Positions 10,601-18,527 of a DNA stretch of 64,000 bases are shown here, piece after piece. This DNA comes from Gilliamella sp. WF3-4 (lineage in GTDB: Bacteria; Pseudomonadota; Gammaproteobacteria; Enterobacterales; Orbaceae): NCBI RefSeq assembly GCF_001690275.1, contig NZ_LZGW01000030.1, positions 62,001-126,000 on the forward strand, read 5' to 3'. The first letter of the stretch is position 1; each line of letters begins with the position of its first letter. The notes beneath the pieces are model-generated. The model saw nothing but the letters and a program-made list of their open reading frames with translations. It was not told where the DNA came from and did not search any database. The translations under genes were made by a program, and so were the position numbers.

Positions 10601-10859
10601 TATACCATGCCAAATTGTTAAAAAAGAAAACGAAGGGCGTCCAAATATCCACGATCATATAAAAAATGGGGAATATAGTTATATCCTTAACACCACATCA
10701 GGACGAGCAGCTATTGAGGCATCCAAAATATTGCGCCGAAGTGCCATTCAATATAAGGTGCATTACGATACGACAATGAATGCAGCTTATGCCACAACAG
10801 CAGCGTTAGATTACGATCCTACGCATAACGTAACACCACTACAGGCGCTTTATCCATAG
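7644..10859 (+). CDS. carB: Carbamoyl-phosphate synthase, large subunit
   Basis: Synthesises carbamoyl phosphate from bicarbonate, ammonia and two ATP. The 1071-aa product has the expected internal duplication. The first half starts with [21 protein letters not shown], carries an ATP-grasp domain ([15 protein letters not shown]) and ends in [21 protein letters not shown]. The second half begins [25 protein letters not shown] with [15 protein letters not shown] and [19 protein letters not shown]-terminal MGS-like regulatory domain (about 935-1071) follows. The ATG at 7644 has AGGAGCAATA upstream. Full length. Confidence 0.98.
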   Translation: MAKRTDIKSILIIGAGPIVIGQACEFDYSGAQACKALREEGYRVILVNSNPATIMTDPEMADATYIEPIHWTCVRKIIEQERPDAILPTMGGQTALNCALELEKQGVLTEFNVEMIGATADAIDKAEDRKRFDQAMKKIGLDTARSGIAHSLKEAYAVLEQVGFPCIIRPSFTMGGTGGGIAYNTEEFDEICTRGLDLSPTNELLIDESLIGWKEYEMEVVRDKNDNCIIVCSIENFDAMGIHTGDSITVAPAQTLTDKEYQIMRNASIAVLREIGVETGGSNVQFSVDPKTGRLIVIEMNPRVSRSSALASKATGFPIAKIAAKLAVGYTLDELSNDITSGKTPASFEPSIDYVVTKIPRFNFEKFAGCNDRLTTQMKSVGEVMAIGRTFQESIQKALRGLEVGVSGFDPKIDDYTDEKNIAKIRYELQEAGADRIWYIADAFRAGLTLDEIFLLTHIDRWFLVQIEELVQIENRLKQQTINKLDEEQLWQLKRKGFSDLRIAKLINSTEQAVRHLRHQYHIHPVYKRVDTCAAEFATDTAYLYSTYEQECEAKPQFRRKKIMILGGGPNRIGQGIEFDYCCVHAALALREDGYETIMVNCNPETVSTDYDTSDRLYFEPVTLEDVLEIAHIEKPNGVIVQYGGQTPLKLAHALKVAGLPIIGTSPDAIDKAEDRQRFQEVVDKLKLKQPANATVTDIDEAITKAEKVGYPLVVRPSYVLGGRAMEIVYNEQDLRRYFKTAVSESNNAPVLLDHFLDDAIEVDIDVIADGEQIVIGGIMEHIEQAGIHSGDSACSLPTHTLTSEILDQLRQQAKQLALELDVKGLMNGQFAVKDNQIYLIEINPRAARTVPFVSKATGLPLAKIAARVMVGITLAQQNVTKEVIPSYYSVKEVVLPFNKFSGVDPILGPEMRSTGEVMGIGKTFAEAFAKAQLGSLSNMKKSGKALLSVRDQDKTRLLVVAKRLIAHGFSIDATIGTAKVLQQADIPCQIVKKENEGRPNIHDHIKNGEYSYILNTTSGRAAIEASKILRRSAIQYKVHYDTTMNAAYATTAALDYDPTHNVTPLQALYP

Positions 10860-10862
10860 CCT

Positions 10863-10887
10863 AAAAGACGAGCAATGCTCGTCTTTT
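10863..10887 (+). terminator. Intrinsic terminator of carAB
   Basis: Perfect 12-bp inverted repeat AAAAGACGAGCA/TGCTCGTCTTTT just after the carB stop, ending in a T run. Confidence 0.9.
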
Positions 10888-11153
10888 ATAATCTATTAAC
10901 TGATATAATCGATTAACTTAAATTAGCTTGCCGGTGAATTTTCTGCTGACATCGTCCAAATATCTGCCTCAGCTACATCATGAATATGATTTGCAAAATT
11001 ATAACAACGTTGAAAAAGCTTATTATCAAGATTGCTTTGCTAAAGTAAAAATAATGAACTCACTGCTTGCAACCACAAGAAAAAGCTCGTTTTTTCTGCA
11101 ATATCGTGTTAATTTATTTATTATATTTTAATTAATTTAACAAGTTATCATAT
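10888..11153. other. Intergenic region before cas1, with possible gene remnant
   Basis: AT-rich leader to the cas1-cas3 operon. The minus strand holds an open frame without start that ends at a TAA (10923-10925): its last residues read DVAEADIWTMSAENSPAS. This might be the 3' remnant of a decayed gene, but I cannot identify it. No clear cas1 promoter was resolved. Confidence 0.3.
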
Positions 11154-12107
11154 ATGGATATGATTCATTCCTCTGATCTAAAAACGATCATGCATTCCAA
11201 GCGTGCCAATATTTATTATTTAGAGCATTGCCGTGTTTTGGTTAATGGTGGGCGTGTTGAGTATGTGACGGAGCAAGGGCAACAGTCTTTATATTGGAAT
11301 ATCCCAATAGCTAATACTACCTGTATTTTATTAGGCACCGGAACGTCATTAACGCAAGCAGCCGTGCGAGAGCTTTCACGTGCAGGCGTCATGATAGGTT
11401 TTTGTGGAGGAGGCGGAACCCCACTTTTTTCATCAACTGAATCTGAGTTTGCCTGTCAATTTTTTTCGCCACAAAGTGAATATCGCCCTACAGAGTATCT
11501 ACAAAGCTGGTGTCAATTTTGGTTTGATGACAAGCGTCGGTTACAAGCAGCTAAGCTATTACAACAAACACGGCTTAAGATTATTAGCGAATGTTGGCCA
11601 AAATTTGATTGGGATATCGACAAAACGAAATTAGAGCAAATCCTTGTGGATGCAACACAACAATTTACTGATGTGGATAATAGCCAAGCACTTTTAGCCG
11701 CTGAAGGGCGAATTAGCAAACGCCTTTATGGCATGGCAAATCAATTAACACTACAAGATGATAAATTTAAGCGTGAGCATGGTACGCATGGTAAAAGTCA
11801 TGACCCGGCTAATCAATTTTTAGATCATGGTAACTACTTAGCCTATGGCCTTGGTGCAACGGCTTGTTGGGTATTGGGGTTACCCCACGGGCTGGCTATT
11901 TTACACGGAAAAACTCGGCGTGGTGGTTTAGTTTTTGATGCGGCTGATATTATCAAAGATGGCATTGTATTACCCCAAGCCTTTTTATCAGCTAAACAAG
12001 GGGATAGTGAAAAAGAATTTCGTATGGCGTGCATTGCGCAATTTGCCCAATTAGAAGCACTCGATAAAATTATTGATACCTTAAAACAGATAGCCGATCA
12101 AATATGA
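11154..12107 (+). CDS. cas1: Cas1, type I-F CRISPR integrase
   Basis: Integrase subunit that inserts new spacers with the Cas2 part of Cas2-3. The 317-aa product follows the I-F Cas1 family closely: SDLKTIMHSKRANIYYLEHC at the N-terminus, RVEYVTE, IANTTCILLGTGTS, the GFCGGGGTPLF loop, and the metal-binding region around DHGNYLAYGLG ... LPHGLAILHGKTRRGGLVFD. The start agrees with the family N-terminus although no strong SD is visible. It overlaps cas3 by 4 nt (ATGA), the canonical I-F arrangement. Confidence 0.97.
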   Translation: MDMIHSSDLKTIMHSKRANIYYLEHCRVLVNGGRVEYVTEQGQQSLYWNIPIANTTCILLGTGTSLTQAAVRELSRAGVMIGFCGGGGTPLFSSTESEFACQFFSPQSEYRPTEYLQSWCQFWFDDKRRLQAAKLLQQTRLKIISECWPKFDWDIDKTKLEQILVDATQQFTDVDNSQALLAAEGRISKRLYGMANQLTLQDDKFKREHGTHGKSHDPANQFLDHGNYLAYGLGATACWVLGLPHGLAILHGKTRRGGLVFDAADIIKDGIVLPQAFLSAKQGDSEKEFRMACIAQFAQLEALDKIIDTLKQIADQI

Positions 12108-15100
12108 ACATTTTACTTGTTAGCCAATGCAAAAAGAACGCCTTAACCGAAACACGGCGAATTATCGATCAGTTTGCTGAACGTTGTGGAGAACGCACAT
12201 GGCAAAGCCCAATGACCGAAGCCGGTCTACAAACACTCTATAAATTGTTACGCAAAACCGCACGAAAAAATACCGCGGTTGCCTGCTATTGGACACATGG
12301 TAAAAATTTAACTGATCTTTTGTGGATTGTGGGCGATCGCAGTCAATTTAATCAAGAAGGGCGCGTCCCAACCAACCGTACGCGGCGTAATATTTTACGT
12401 AGTGATAGCGAAAATTATTGGCAATATGCAACCACTATTCAATTAATTACAACCATAGCGGCACTACTTCATGATTTAGGTAAAGCAACGATTGGTTTTC
12501 AATCTAAATTACGAGCAGAAACGGCTGTAGCTGCTGATCCTTACCGACATGAATGGATTTCGTTGCAATTATTTTTATTAATGATTCAAGACTGCACCAC
12601 CAACGAAGCCTTATTTAATCGATTAGCAAATTTTACTGAATATCGACAACAGCATCCTCATTGGTACAAACAGCTCACCCAAGTCGAAAAAAATGATCTT
12701 ACCCAATTGCCTTTATTGGCACAGTGGATCGCGTGGCTCATTGTGTCGCATCATCGAATGCCGTTTTTATCGGTCTCATTAGATGGCGATAAAGGAAAGA
12801 AGCAAAAGCAAGAATTATATCTTTCAGGTTTAAAAACAACAACTTTCTATAGAATACTAACAGCTGTTGATAAATGGGTTAAAAACAGCTATAGCCAACA
12901 CTCATCCCCCAACGATTTTTGGCAACTAAAAAGTGATATCACCTTAAGCCAACCTTGGCTTAAAAAATTAAGCCGTTATGCAACCAAAGCTCTAAACCAT
13001 ATTCCTTTAATGCACTTATCTACTATTGACCCGTTTTTATTGCATATTTCGCGCTTAGGTTTAATGGTGGCTGATCATAACTATTCTAGTTTGTCTTTAG
13101 CAAATAAAGAAGCTGACGTAAATAAATCCATATTGATTGCCAACACAAATTACCAAAAAAAGCCTAAACAGTGTTTAGATGATCATTTAATTGGGGTCGC
13201 TGATTTAGCGGCTCGTTTTGCTCGTTTATTACCTAAAATAATCACCGAATTACCTGCCATCAATCAACATAAACCTTTTACCAAACGAACAACTATAAAA
13301 CGATTCCAATGGCAAAATCACGCGTTTGATTTAGTCAAAAGTTATCAACAACTATCTGATGAATGTGGCTTTTTTGGTGTGAATATGGCATCGACTGGCT
13401 GCGGTAAAACTTTAGCCAATGGGCGGATTATGTATGCGCTTTCAAATCCTAAACGGGGCGTGCGCTTTACCATTGCATTGGGATTACGTGTTTTAACGTT
13501 GCAAACCGGTAAAGCATTAAGAGAAAGATTACACTTAAGTGATGAACATCTAGCAATTTTAGTGGGTGGGCGTGCCACAAAAACCTTGTTTGAGCTGAGT
13601 AATGAAGACATTGAACAAAACGATTCAGAAAACCAAGGTAGTGAATCTATCGAATCGTTACTTGATGAATATCTTGATGTAGCAGAAAGTGGTATTGCGG
13701 ATTGTGAGTTAGGGACTATTATCGAAGACAGTAAAGCACGGCAATTACTTTATGCGCCCATTGTGACATGCACTATTGACCATATTATTCAAGCGAGTGA
13801 ATGTGGGCGTGGTGGTAAATATATTGCACCCACGTTAAGATTGTTAACCTCAGATTTGATTTTAGATGAGCCAGATGATTTTGATCAACATGACTTACCT
13901 GCACTGGCTCGCTTGGTGCATTTAGCTGGGTTATTTGGTAGCAAAGTGCTACTCTCATCAGCAACCTTAACACCAGATTTAATTGCCGGATTATTTGATG
14001 CTTACCAAGCAGGGCGAAAAATTTGGAATCAAAATAACCAATATGCCAATAATACCATTATATGTGGTTGGTTTGATGAATATGAACAGTCGATATCACC
14101 AATTGCTGATACTAAAACGTTTAGCGATCATCATCAGCAATTTGTAGCAATGCGCATTCATCAATTAGAACAGAGCGCAATCCGTCGTCAAGGGCATATT
14201 TTGGATCTACTAAATTACCAAGAAAATAAAACAGAAAACCAAAAAATCAATTATGGTGTGCTGGCTAAACAATTATTAGATCAAGCTTATCAATTTCACC
14301 AAGATCATCATCAAATAGATAAAAAATCACAAAAAAAGGTAAGTATTGGTTTAATGCGTTTTGCCCATACCGAAGATGTTATTTCACTTACAGAACAAAT
14401 TTATGCCCAAACCAAGTTACCTACTGATACTGCTTTTCATATCGTGGTTTATCATGCTCGGCAACTGCTATTATTGCGTAGCCAGTTAGAAGAAAAACTT
14501 GATAGAATTTTAAATCGCAGTGATGAACAGGCATTATTTCATCAGCCTGAAATTATCAATGCCATCAAAGATAGCGATAAACAAAACCATATTTTTATTG
14601 TTATCGGTACGCCAGTGACCGAAGTCGGACGCGATCACGATTATGATTGGGCAATTGTTGAACCATCATCCATGCGCTCTATTATCCAGCTAGTGGGGCG
14701 AGTATGGCGTCACCGACCACAAAAAATGGCACAAAAAGCCAATGTGGCGATATTAGGATCGAATTTAACGGCAATTAAAGCTAATTATCGTACGGATAAG
14801 GCCTGTTTTACTAAGCCTGGATTTGAAGAAGAGTCATTATTCTTGCTGAAAACCCATAAAACAAATGAACTCATTCCAGCTTATCAGTTAGTTAATATAG
14901 ATGCGGTTCCACGTATTAAGTCTTGCCCTGAAGATGGGCTAACGCTCGCCGAATTAGAACATAAGGTCATGGCAAATCTGTTTGCGATTCATGCCCGTAA
15001 AAGTAATTATGTTACCAGCTATTGGCAACCAGACTTAGCTCATCACCATTGTGTACATTTACAGGCAATTTCACCATTTAGAGGAAGTGATAAAACACAA

Positions 15101-15415
15101 GATGAATATATCTGCCAACTTGATGATGATGGCGATTATCAATTTAGCTATGCAGATATCGCATGGCAAACACCAGATGAGCGCTGCCCAAGTACTCAAA
15201 ATAACCAAATCAAATACAAACACTGGTTATTTGAAAATCCGCAAGTGAAACCATGGTTAGAAAATAGTGTAGAACAAGCCATAACAAAAATAGCGGAACA
15301 TTTCCCCAATAAAAACTTATACCGATTAGCCAATGAGTTTTGTAGTGTCAGCTTATATCGGAATAGCAATTGGCATTTTCATCCTTATTTTGGTTTTTAT
15401 AAAAAGAAAGGATAA
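12104..15415 (+). CDS. cas3: Cas2-Cas3 fusion, type I-F nuclease-helicase
   Basis: Type I-F effector nuclease that also joins the adaptation complex through its N-terminal Cas2 domain. The 1103-aa product starts with a Cas2-like MNILLVSQCKK segment (1-90). It continues with an HD nuclease domain (ALLHDLGK, His123-Asp124), a superfamily 2 helicase with Walker A STGCGKT near 427-433 and a DExD-type LDEPDD box near 587-592, motif III SSAT, motif VI QLVGRVWRH, and a C-terminal domain. Length and order are as in other I-F Cas2-3 proteins. It is translationally coupled to cas1. Confidence 0.97.
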   Translation: MNILLVSQCKKNALTETRRIIDQFAERCGERTWQSPMTEAGLQTLYKLLRKTARKNTAVACYWTHGKNLTDLLWIVGDRSQFNQEGRVPTNRTRRNILRSDSENYWQYATTIQLITTIAALLHDLGKATIGFQSKLRAETAVAADPYRHEWISLQLFLLMIQDCTTNEALFNRLANFTEYRQQHPHWYKQLTQVEKNDLTQLPLLAQWIAWLIVSHHRMPFLSVSLDGDKGKKQKQELYLSGLKTTTFYRILTAVDKWVKNSYSQHSSPNDFWQLKSDITLSQPWLKKLSRYATKALNHIPLMHLSTIDPFLLHISRLGLMVADHNYSSLSLANKEADVNKSILIANTNYQKKPKQCLDDHLIGVADLAARFARLLPKIITELPAINQHKPFTKRTTIKRFQWQNHAFDLVKSYQQLSDECGFFGVNMASTGCGKTLANGRIMYALSNPKRGVRFTIALGLRVLTLQTGKALRERLHLSDEHLAILVGGRATKTLFELSNEDIEQNDSENQGSESIESLLDEYLDVAESGIADCELGTIIEDSKARQLLYAPIVTCTIDHIIQASECGRGGKYIAPTLRLLTSDLILDEPDDFDQHDLPALARLVHLAGLFGSKVLLSSATLTPDLIAGLFDAYQAGRKIWNQNNQYANNTIICGWFDEYEQSISPIADTKTFSDHHQQFVAMRIHQLEQSAIRRQGHILDLLNYQENKTENQKINYGVLAKQLLDQAYQFHQDHHQIDKKSQKKVSIGLMRFAHTEDVISLTEQIYAQTKLPTDTAFHIVVYHARQLLLLRSQLEEKLDRILNRSDEQALFHQPEIINAIKDSDKQNHIFIVIGTPVTEVGRDHDYDWAIVEPSSMRSIIQLVGRVWRHRPQKMAQKANVAILGSNLTAIKANYRTDKACFTKPGFEEESLFLLKTHKTNELIPAYQLVNIDAVPRIKSCPEDGLTLAELEHKVMANLFAIHARKSNYVTSYWQPDLAHHHCVHLQAISPFRGSDKTQDEYICQLDDDGDYQFSYADIAWQTPDERCPSTQNNQIKYKHWLFENPQVKPWLENSVEQAITKIAEHFPNKNLYRLANEFCSVSLYRNSNWHFHPYFGFYKKKG

Positions 15416-15425
15416 AAGAATATTG

Positions 15426-15475
15426 TTTTATACTGAAACACATAGTTACCTGAAACTTTTTTGAGAAAATATCAG
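15426..15475 (+). repeat. Copy 1 of a dispersed ~50-bp element
   Basis: TTTTATACTGAAAC (14 nt) is identical to 63631-63644. The next 35 or so nt align with few changes and one gap (ATAG, CCTGAA, T6, AAAAxxTCA). It lies right after the cas3 stop and before the CreR-like element. Confidence 0.5.
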
Positions 15476-15525
15476 CAGGTGAATAATGGTTGCTAGTAAA
15501 AGCGAGGTAATTCTTTTATACTTGA

Positions 15526-15608
15526 TGGCACTGCTGTGTAAGCAGTTTAGAAACATTAAATTTTTGTTTTAATTTAATAGTTCCACCGCCGCATAGGCGG
15601 TTTTTATT
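15526..15608 (+). ncRNA. Candidate CreR-like mini-CRISPR guide RNA (two pseudo-repeats, one pseudo-spacer)
   Basis: Pseudo-repeat 1 (15526-15553) matches the array repeat at 20 of 28 positions. It keeps the 8-nt handle TTTAGAAA, and its hairpin is CTGCT/AGCAG instead of CTGCC/GGCAG, so both strands of the stem changed together. Pseudo-repeat 2 (15581-15608) has hairpin CCGCC-GCATA-GGCGG, again with a paired stem change and the identical loop, and runs into TTTTTATT so it could also terminate the transcript. Between them is a 27-nt pseudo-spacer (15554-15580). A possible -10 TATACT (15517-15522) would start transcription at the first pseudo-repeat. By analogy with known Cas-regulating RNAs, Cas6f would process this RNA and Cascade would use it for partial-match repression. 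No experiment supports it here. The second hairpin alone could be just a terminator. Confidence 0.75.
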
Positions 15609-15641
15609 TGTCAATAACGCTTAATTTATTAAAATAACATT

Positions 15642-15675
15642 CCCATTAAATTTTATTTTTAATTTATTATTGATC
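15642..15675 (+). promoter_or_regulatory. Predicted Cascade target of the pseudo-spacer, with CC PAM
   Basis: CC at 15642-15643 is the type I-F PAM. The next 27 nt (15644-15670) match the pseudo-spacer at 23 positions: 1-11 and 14-23 perfect, mismatches at 12, 13, 24 and 27. A 32-nt footprint would reach 15675 and cover the predicted -35 box TTGATC (15670-15675). The imperfect distal match fits binding without Cas3 cleavage, as known for CreR guides. Confidence 0.7.
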
Positions 15676-15698
15676 TATTTGCTTCTTTCGTATATATT
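15670..15698 (+). promoter_or_regulatory. Predicted promoter of the 106-aa gene and csy operon
   Basis: TTGATC (15670-15675), a 17-nt spacer and TATATT (15693-15698) form a plausible sigma-70 promoter about 100 nt upstream of the 106-aa gene. It overlaps the end of the predicted Cascade target. Confidence 0.55.
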
Positions 15699-15729
15699 TG
15701 TTTCGTGGTTTACTCACAAATATTAAGAA

Positions 15730-15764
15730 GCTCTTATCCGATGTTTACGTCATTTGATAAGAGC
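15730..15764. promoter_or_regulatory. Inverted repeat in the leader of the 106-aa gene
   Basis: 9-bp perfect arms GCTCTTATC (15730-15738) and GATAAGAGC (15756-15764) with a 17-nt centre. No T tract follows, so a terminator is unlikely. It could be an operator or an RNA structure in the 5' leader. Confidence 0.5.
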
Positions 15765-15800
15765 ATATTTCAACCTAGGCATAAATGAAGGAGAAATACT

Positions 15801-16121
15801 ATGTCTAATAATAAATATTTTGTTATACCTCGTCAAATTTCTTTTGATAAAGAATTACTAAATCAAGTACAAAAATTTGTTATTGATTCACCCGCTGCTA
15901 ATGATGAATTGATTGTTTTATCAGTGCAGTCTAAATATTATTCAATTCGAGATCTAATGAAAATTCTAAATATTTCGACAATTAAAGAAATTAAATATTT
16001 GATTAAGAAATTAAAGCTTGAACAAGATAATTATAGATATCTTAATTCCAATAAAGAATGGGTGTATAACAGTAATGCTTTAAATATATTGAATTTATAC
16101 TTAAAATTTAAAGCAGCATAG
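15801..16121 (+). CDS. Unrecognised 106-aa protein between cas3 and csy1
   Basis: Not a standard type I-F component and I do not recognise a family. The protein is basic, AT-codon rich and probably alpha-helical in its second half. Residues 49-70 (SIRDLMKILNI then KEIKYLIKKLKL) look like a helix-turn-helix followed by a recognition-type helix, so a DNA-binding role is possible. AAGGAG is well spaced before the ATG, supporting real translation. It is preceded by an inverted repeat and the CreR-like element and followed by an intrinsic terminator, so it may be the main product of this promoter. Candidates are a cas regulator, an anti-CRISPR-like protein or a toxin kept silent by Cascade; the sequence does not decide. 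Confidence 0.7.
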   Translation: MSNNKYFVIPRQISFDKELLNQVQKFVIDSPAANDELIVLSVQSKYYSIRDLMKILNISTIKEIKYLIKKLKLEQDNYRYLNSNKEWVYNSNALNILNLYLKFKAA

Positions 16122-16130
16122 CATTAAATT

Positions 16131-16160
16131 AAAGGCTTATATTTAATGATATAAGCCTTT
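16131..16160 (+). terminator. Intrinsic terminator or attenuator between the 106-aa gene and csy1
   Basis: Perfect 12-bp stem AAAGGCTTATAT/ATATAAGCCTTT with a 6-nt loop, followed by TTAATTT, 30 nt before csy1. It would make csy1-4 expression depend on read-through or on an unseen internal promoter. Confidence 0.8.
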
Positions 16161-16189
16161 TTAATTTCGAAAAAATATAAGGAGGGTCA

Positions 16190-17569
16190 ATGAACAATAT
16201 TTCTTGGCAAGATATAAGAAAGGTAATTTTAGACTTTCTACAACAACGGCTTGCCAATAATAGTAATTATAAAAGTGAAACTGCTAAGCTAGAAAAAGCA
16301 AAAGAGGCGGGTGATTTAGTTGCAGTTAATGAAGCTCAGCAAAAATTAGATGAGTTAGCCAAGCGATTTGATTTTGAAACGTGGATGGAAGATGCAGCAA
16401 CAAGGAGAATATTTTGGATTTCTTTATGTCATTTTATATCAAAAGGAATTCATTCTTCTAGCTTGGGTGATAATATTAATCATTCAACTCGATCACAACC
16501 AACAGGACAGCAATATATTTCTTCAGCAACACCTACAATTATTCCGATAGATTGCTCAGGGAATGCGGCTGCCCTTGATATTTTTTCTTTATTAAATCAA
16601 TCTATTAAAGATGATATAACATTTTTACAATTGATAGTAGATGAGCATCCAGCTATTTTACCCGCTCTTTCAGATGATCGACAAAAAGCATCGCTTTATT
16701 TAGCTAATTTTAAAAAAGCAATCTTTAATGATTTTAGCAAACCTAAAACCTCGGAATTGAATAAGCAATTATATTGGACGAATAGTGAAGAGACTTATTT
16801 ATCTGATCAAGAAAATAATTATCGATTATTAATTCCTTTGCATCCGAGCTCATTGTGTCATTTGGTTTATCAAAAAGTACAATCACGATTTTCAGAAGAA
16901 AATAAATATGCACGAGAATTGCGTAAGAAAAAGGATGTTGTACATCAACCTTATTTTTCTTTTCATGATTTAGCCGTTGTTAAATTGGGAGGAAGTAATC
17001 CTCAAGGCGTAAGCCAGTTAACTAGTAATCAGGGCGGGCGCAACTTTTTATTACCCTCAATGCCGCCAAAATTGGCTAAAACTGCTTTTCCTTCAATTTC
17101 AAACTTTAAGGAAACTATTTTTGATCAAGCTCTTCAATATTATTGCCGATATGGTTTTAAATTATTATTTGAGACAGTTCAAGACAAAAAAAATAATTTC
17201 TTAGTAAGAAATAAGAGAAAAGAGGCATTTTTTATCATTTTAACATTAGTTCTTAAGTTTGCGGCACATATCCAAAAAACCAAAGATGCCGGTTGGAGTC
17301 GGGAATCTTCGCTTAAATTTTCGCAACAACTTTGGCTTGATCCAAAACGAGCACTATTGGATGGTGAAACAGATTTTAAACTAAGATACGAACAAGGTGA
17401 TTGGCAACAAGAGCTAGAAAAACAATTTGCCTCTTGGATTCAAACGATTTTAAAAAATAAATTCAAAAATATTGAAAAACAATTTGATGATGTTGAATAT
17501 AGTGAATGGCGAAGTGAATTTAATGCGGCAGTAAAAGCGAGCCAACGCAAAAGAGAGGGGATATTTTAA
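16190..17569 (+). CDS. csy1: Csy1 (Cas8f), large subunit of the type I-F Cascade
   Basis: Binds the crRNA 5' handle with Csy2 and recognises the PAM in the I-F surveillance complex. The 459-aa product has the Csy1 N-terminal pattern (helical, coiled coil about 25-60, then FDFETWMEDAATRRIFWIS). It also has the conserved LIPLHPSSLCHLVYQK segment, the LGGSNPQGVSQLTSNQGGRNFLLPSMPPK block (about residues 264-292) typical of I-F Cas8, and a helical C-terminus. AAGGAGGGT precedes the ATG. It overlaps csy2 by 1 nt (TAATG). Confidence 0.95.
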   Translation: MNNISWQDIRKVILDFLQQRLANNSNYKSETAKLEKAKEAGDLVAVNEAQQKLDELAKRFDFETWMEDAATRRIFWISLCHFISKGIHSSSLGDNINHSTRSQPTGQQYISSATPTIIPIDCSGNAAALDIFSLLNQSIKDDITFLQLIVDEHPAILPALSDDRQKASLYLANFKKAIFNDFSKPKTSELNKQLYWTNSEETYLSDQENNYRLLIPLHPSSLCHLVYQKVQSRFSEENKYARELRKKKDVVHQPYFSFHDLAVVKLGGSNPQGVSQLTSNQGGRNFLLPSMPPKLAKTAFPSISNFKETIFDQALQYYCRYGFKLLFETVQDKKNNFLVRNKRKEAFFIILTLVLKFAAHIQKTKDAGWSRESSLKFSQQLWLDPKRALLDGETDFKLRYEQGDWQQELEKQFASWIQTILKNKFKNIEKQFDDVEYSEWRSEFNAAVKASQRKREGIF

Positions 17570-18492
17570 TGGCATCATTAACTTATTATTTATTCTTTGA
17601 TCATGTCCAAATTCATAATGCTAATGCAATCTCTAGCCCATTAACCTATGGATTCCCTGCTATTTCAGGATTTTTAGGGGCGATTCATGCTTTAAGTCGA
17701 AAAATTGAATCAGAAAATCCAATCTATTTAGATGGTGTGTTAATTGCATGTCATGAATGTGATGTACAAGTTTATCGACCAAGCAACTATGCGGATTATA
17801 CGTTTCGATTAACGCGCAATCCACTCTCTAAAAATGGCAGTACTCGTTCCATTATTGAAGAAGGGCGCGCTCATTTAGATGTTTCATTACTTGTCGAGGT
17901 AAAAATTGAAGATCCGGAGACATTATATGACGTCGAGCAAAAACAAGCATTTATCCAACAAATGGAACAGAAGCTTTACCAACAACGTATAGCGGGTGGT
18001 CATGTGGTATTTATTGGCGATGTCAAATTAATTTCTTCTGATGAACCAGATATTGATTTAGCTAATTTATTATTACCGGCATTTGTTTTAGTTGAAGCAC
18101 CACAAGATTTACAAGATATTACTGCTGAATTGCAGCAACAAGATCCTAATGCTACCGCACTGGATGCATTAATTGAAACGGCAATGCTACACCATAATCC
18201 GCAAGAAGATGGGCATTGGCAAACAACGTCGGTTAAGCAAGATCGTGGTTGGCTTGTTCCTTTACATTTGGGCTATCAAGCAATTTCGCCGCTGTTTGCT
18301 GCAGGTAAGGTTGAACATGCACGCAGTAATGAACATGCCACGCAATTTGTGGAGTGTATATATGGGCTGGGTAAATGGGTCTTTCCTTTGCGTTTGCAAG
18401 AGAATTTATCACAAGCTTTTTGGCGTTATCAATGTAGTCAATTACAATCAAATGATGCAGAAATTTATATTATCAATCAAGAAACCAATTAA
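17569..18492 (+). CDS. csy2: Csy2 (Cas5f), type I-F Cascade subunit
   Basis: Cas5-type subunit that caps the 5' end of the crRNA with Csy1. The 307-aa product has the Csy2 N-terminus with FDHVQIHNANAISSPLTYGFPAISGFLGAIHALSR. It has a central VVFIGDVKLISS region and a C-terminal GWLVPLHLGYQAISPL motif. Length is normal. It is translationally coupled to csy1 and 35 nt from csy3. Confidence 0.95.
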   Translation: MASLTYYLFFDHVQIHNANAISSPLTYGFPAISGFLGAIHALSRKIESENPIYLDGVLIACHECDVQVYRPSNYADYTFRLTRNPLSKNGSTRSIIEEGRAHLDVSLLVEVKIEDPETLYDVEQKQAFIQQMEQKLYQQRIAGGHVVFIGDVKLISSDEPDIDLANLLLPAFVLVEAPQDLQDITAELQQQDPNATALDALIETAMLHHNPQEDGHWQTTSVKQDRGWLVPLHLGYQAISPLFAAGKVEHARSNEHATQFVECIYGLGKWVFPLRLQENLSQAFWRYQCSQLQSNDAEIYIINQETN

Positions 18493-18527
18493 GTAAATTT
18501 AGAAAATTATAGAATAAGGAATACATT

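Noticed and set aside
10928-11131. Plus-strand 67-codon frame before cas1
   Set aside because: No ribosome site or similarity; the opposite strand shows a more protein-like tail, and even that is doubtful.
15526-15553. Pseudo-repeat as an ordinary stray CRISPR repeat from an old array
   Set aside because: A second modified repeat, compensated stems, and a spacer matching a PAM-flanked site next to a promoter 64 nt away fit a regulatory guide better than decay.
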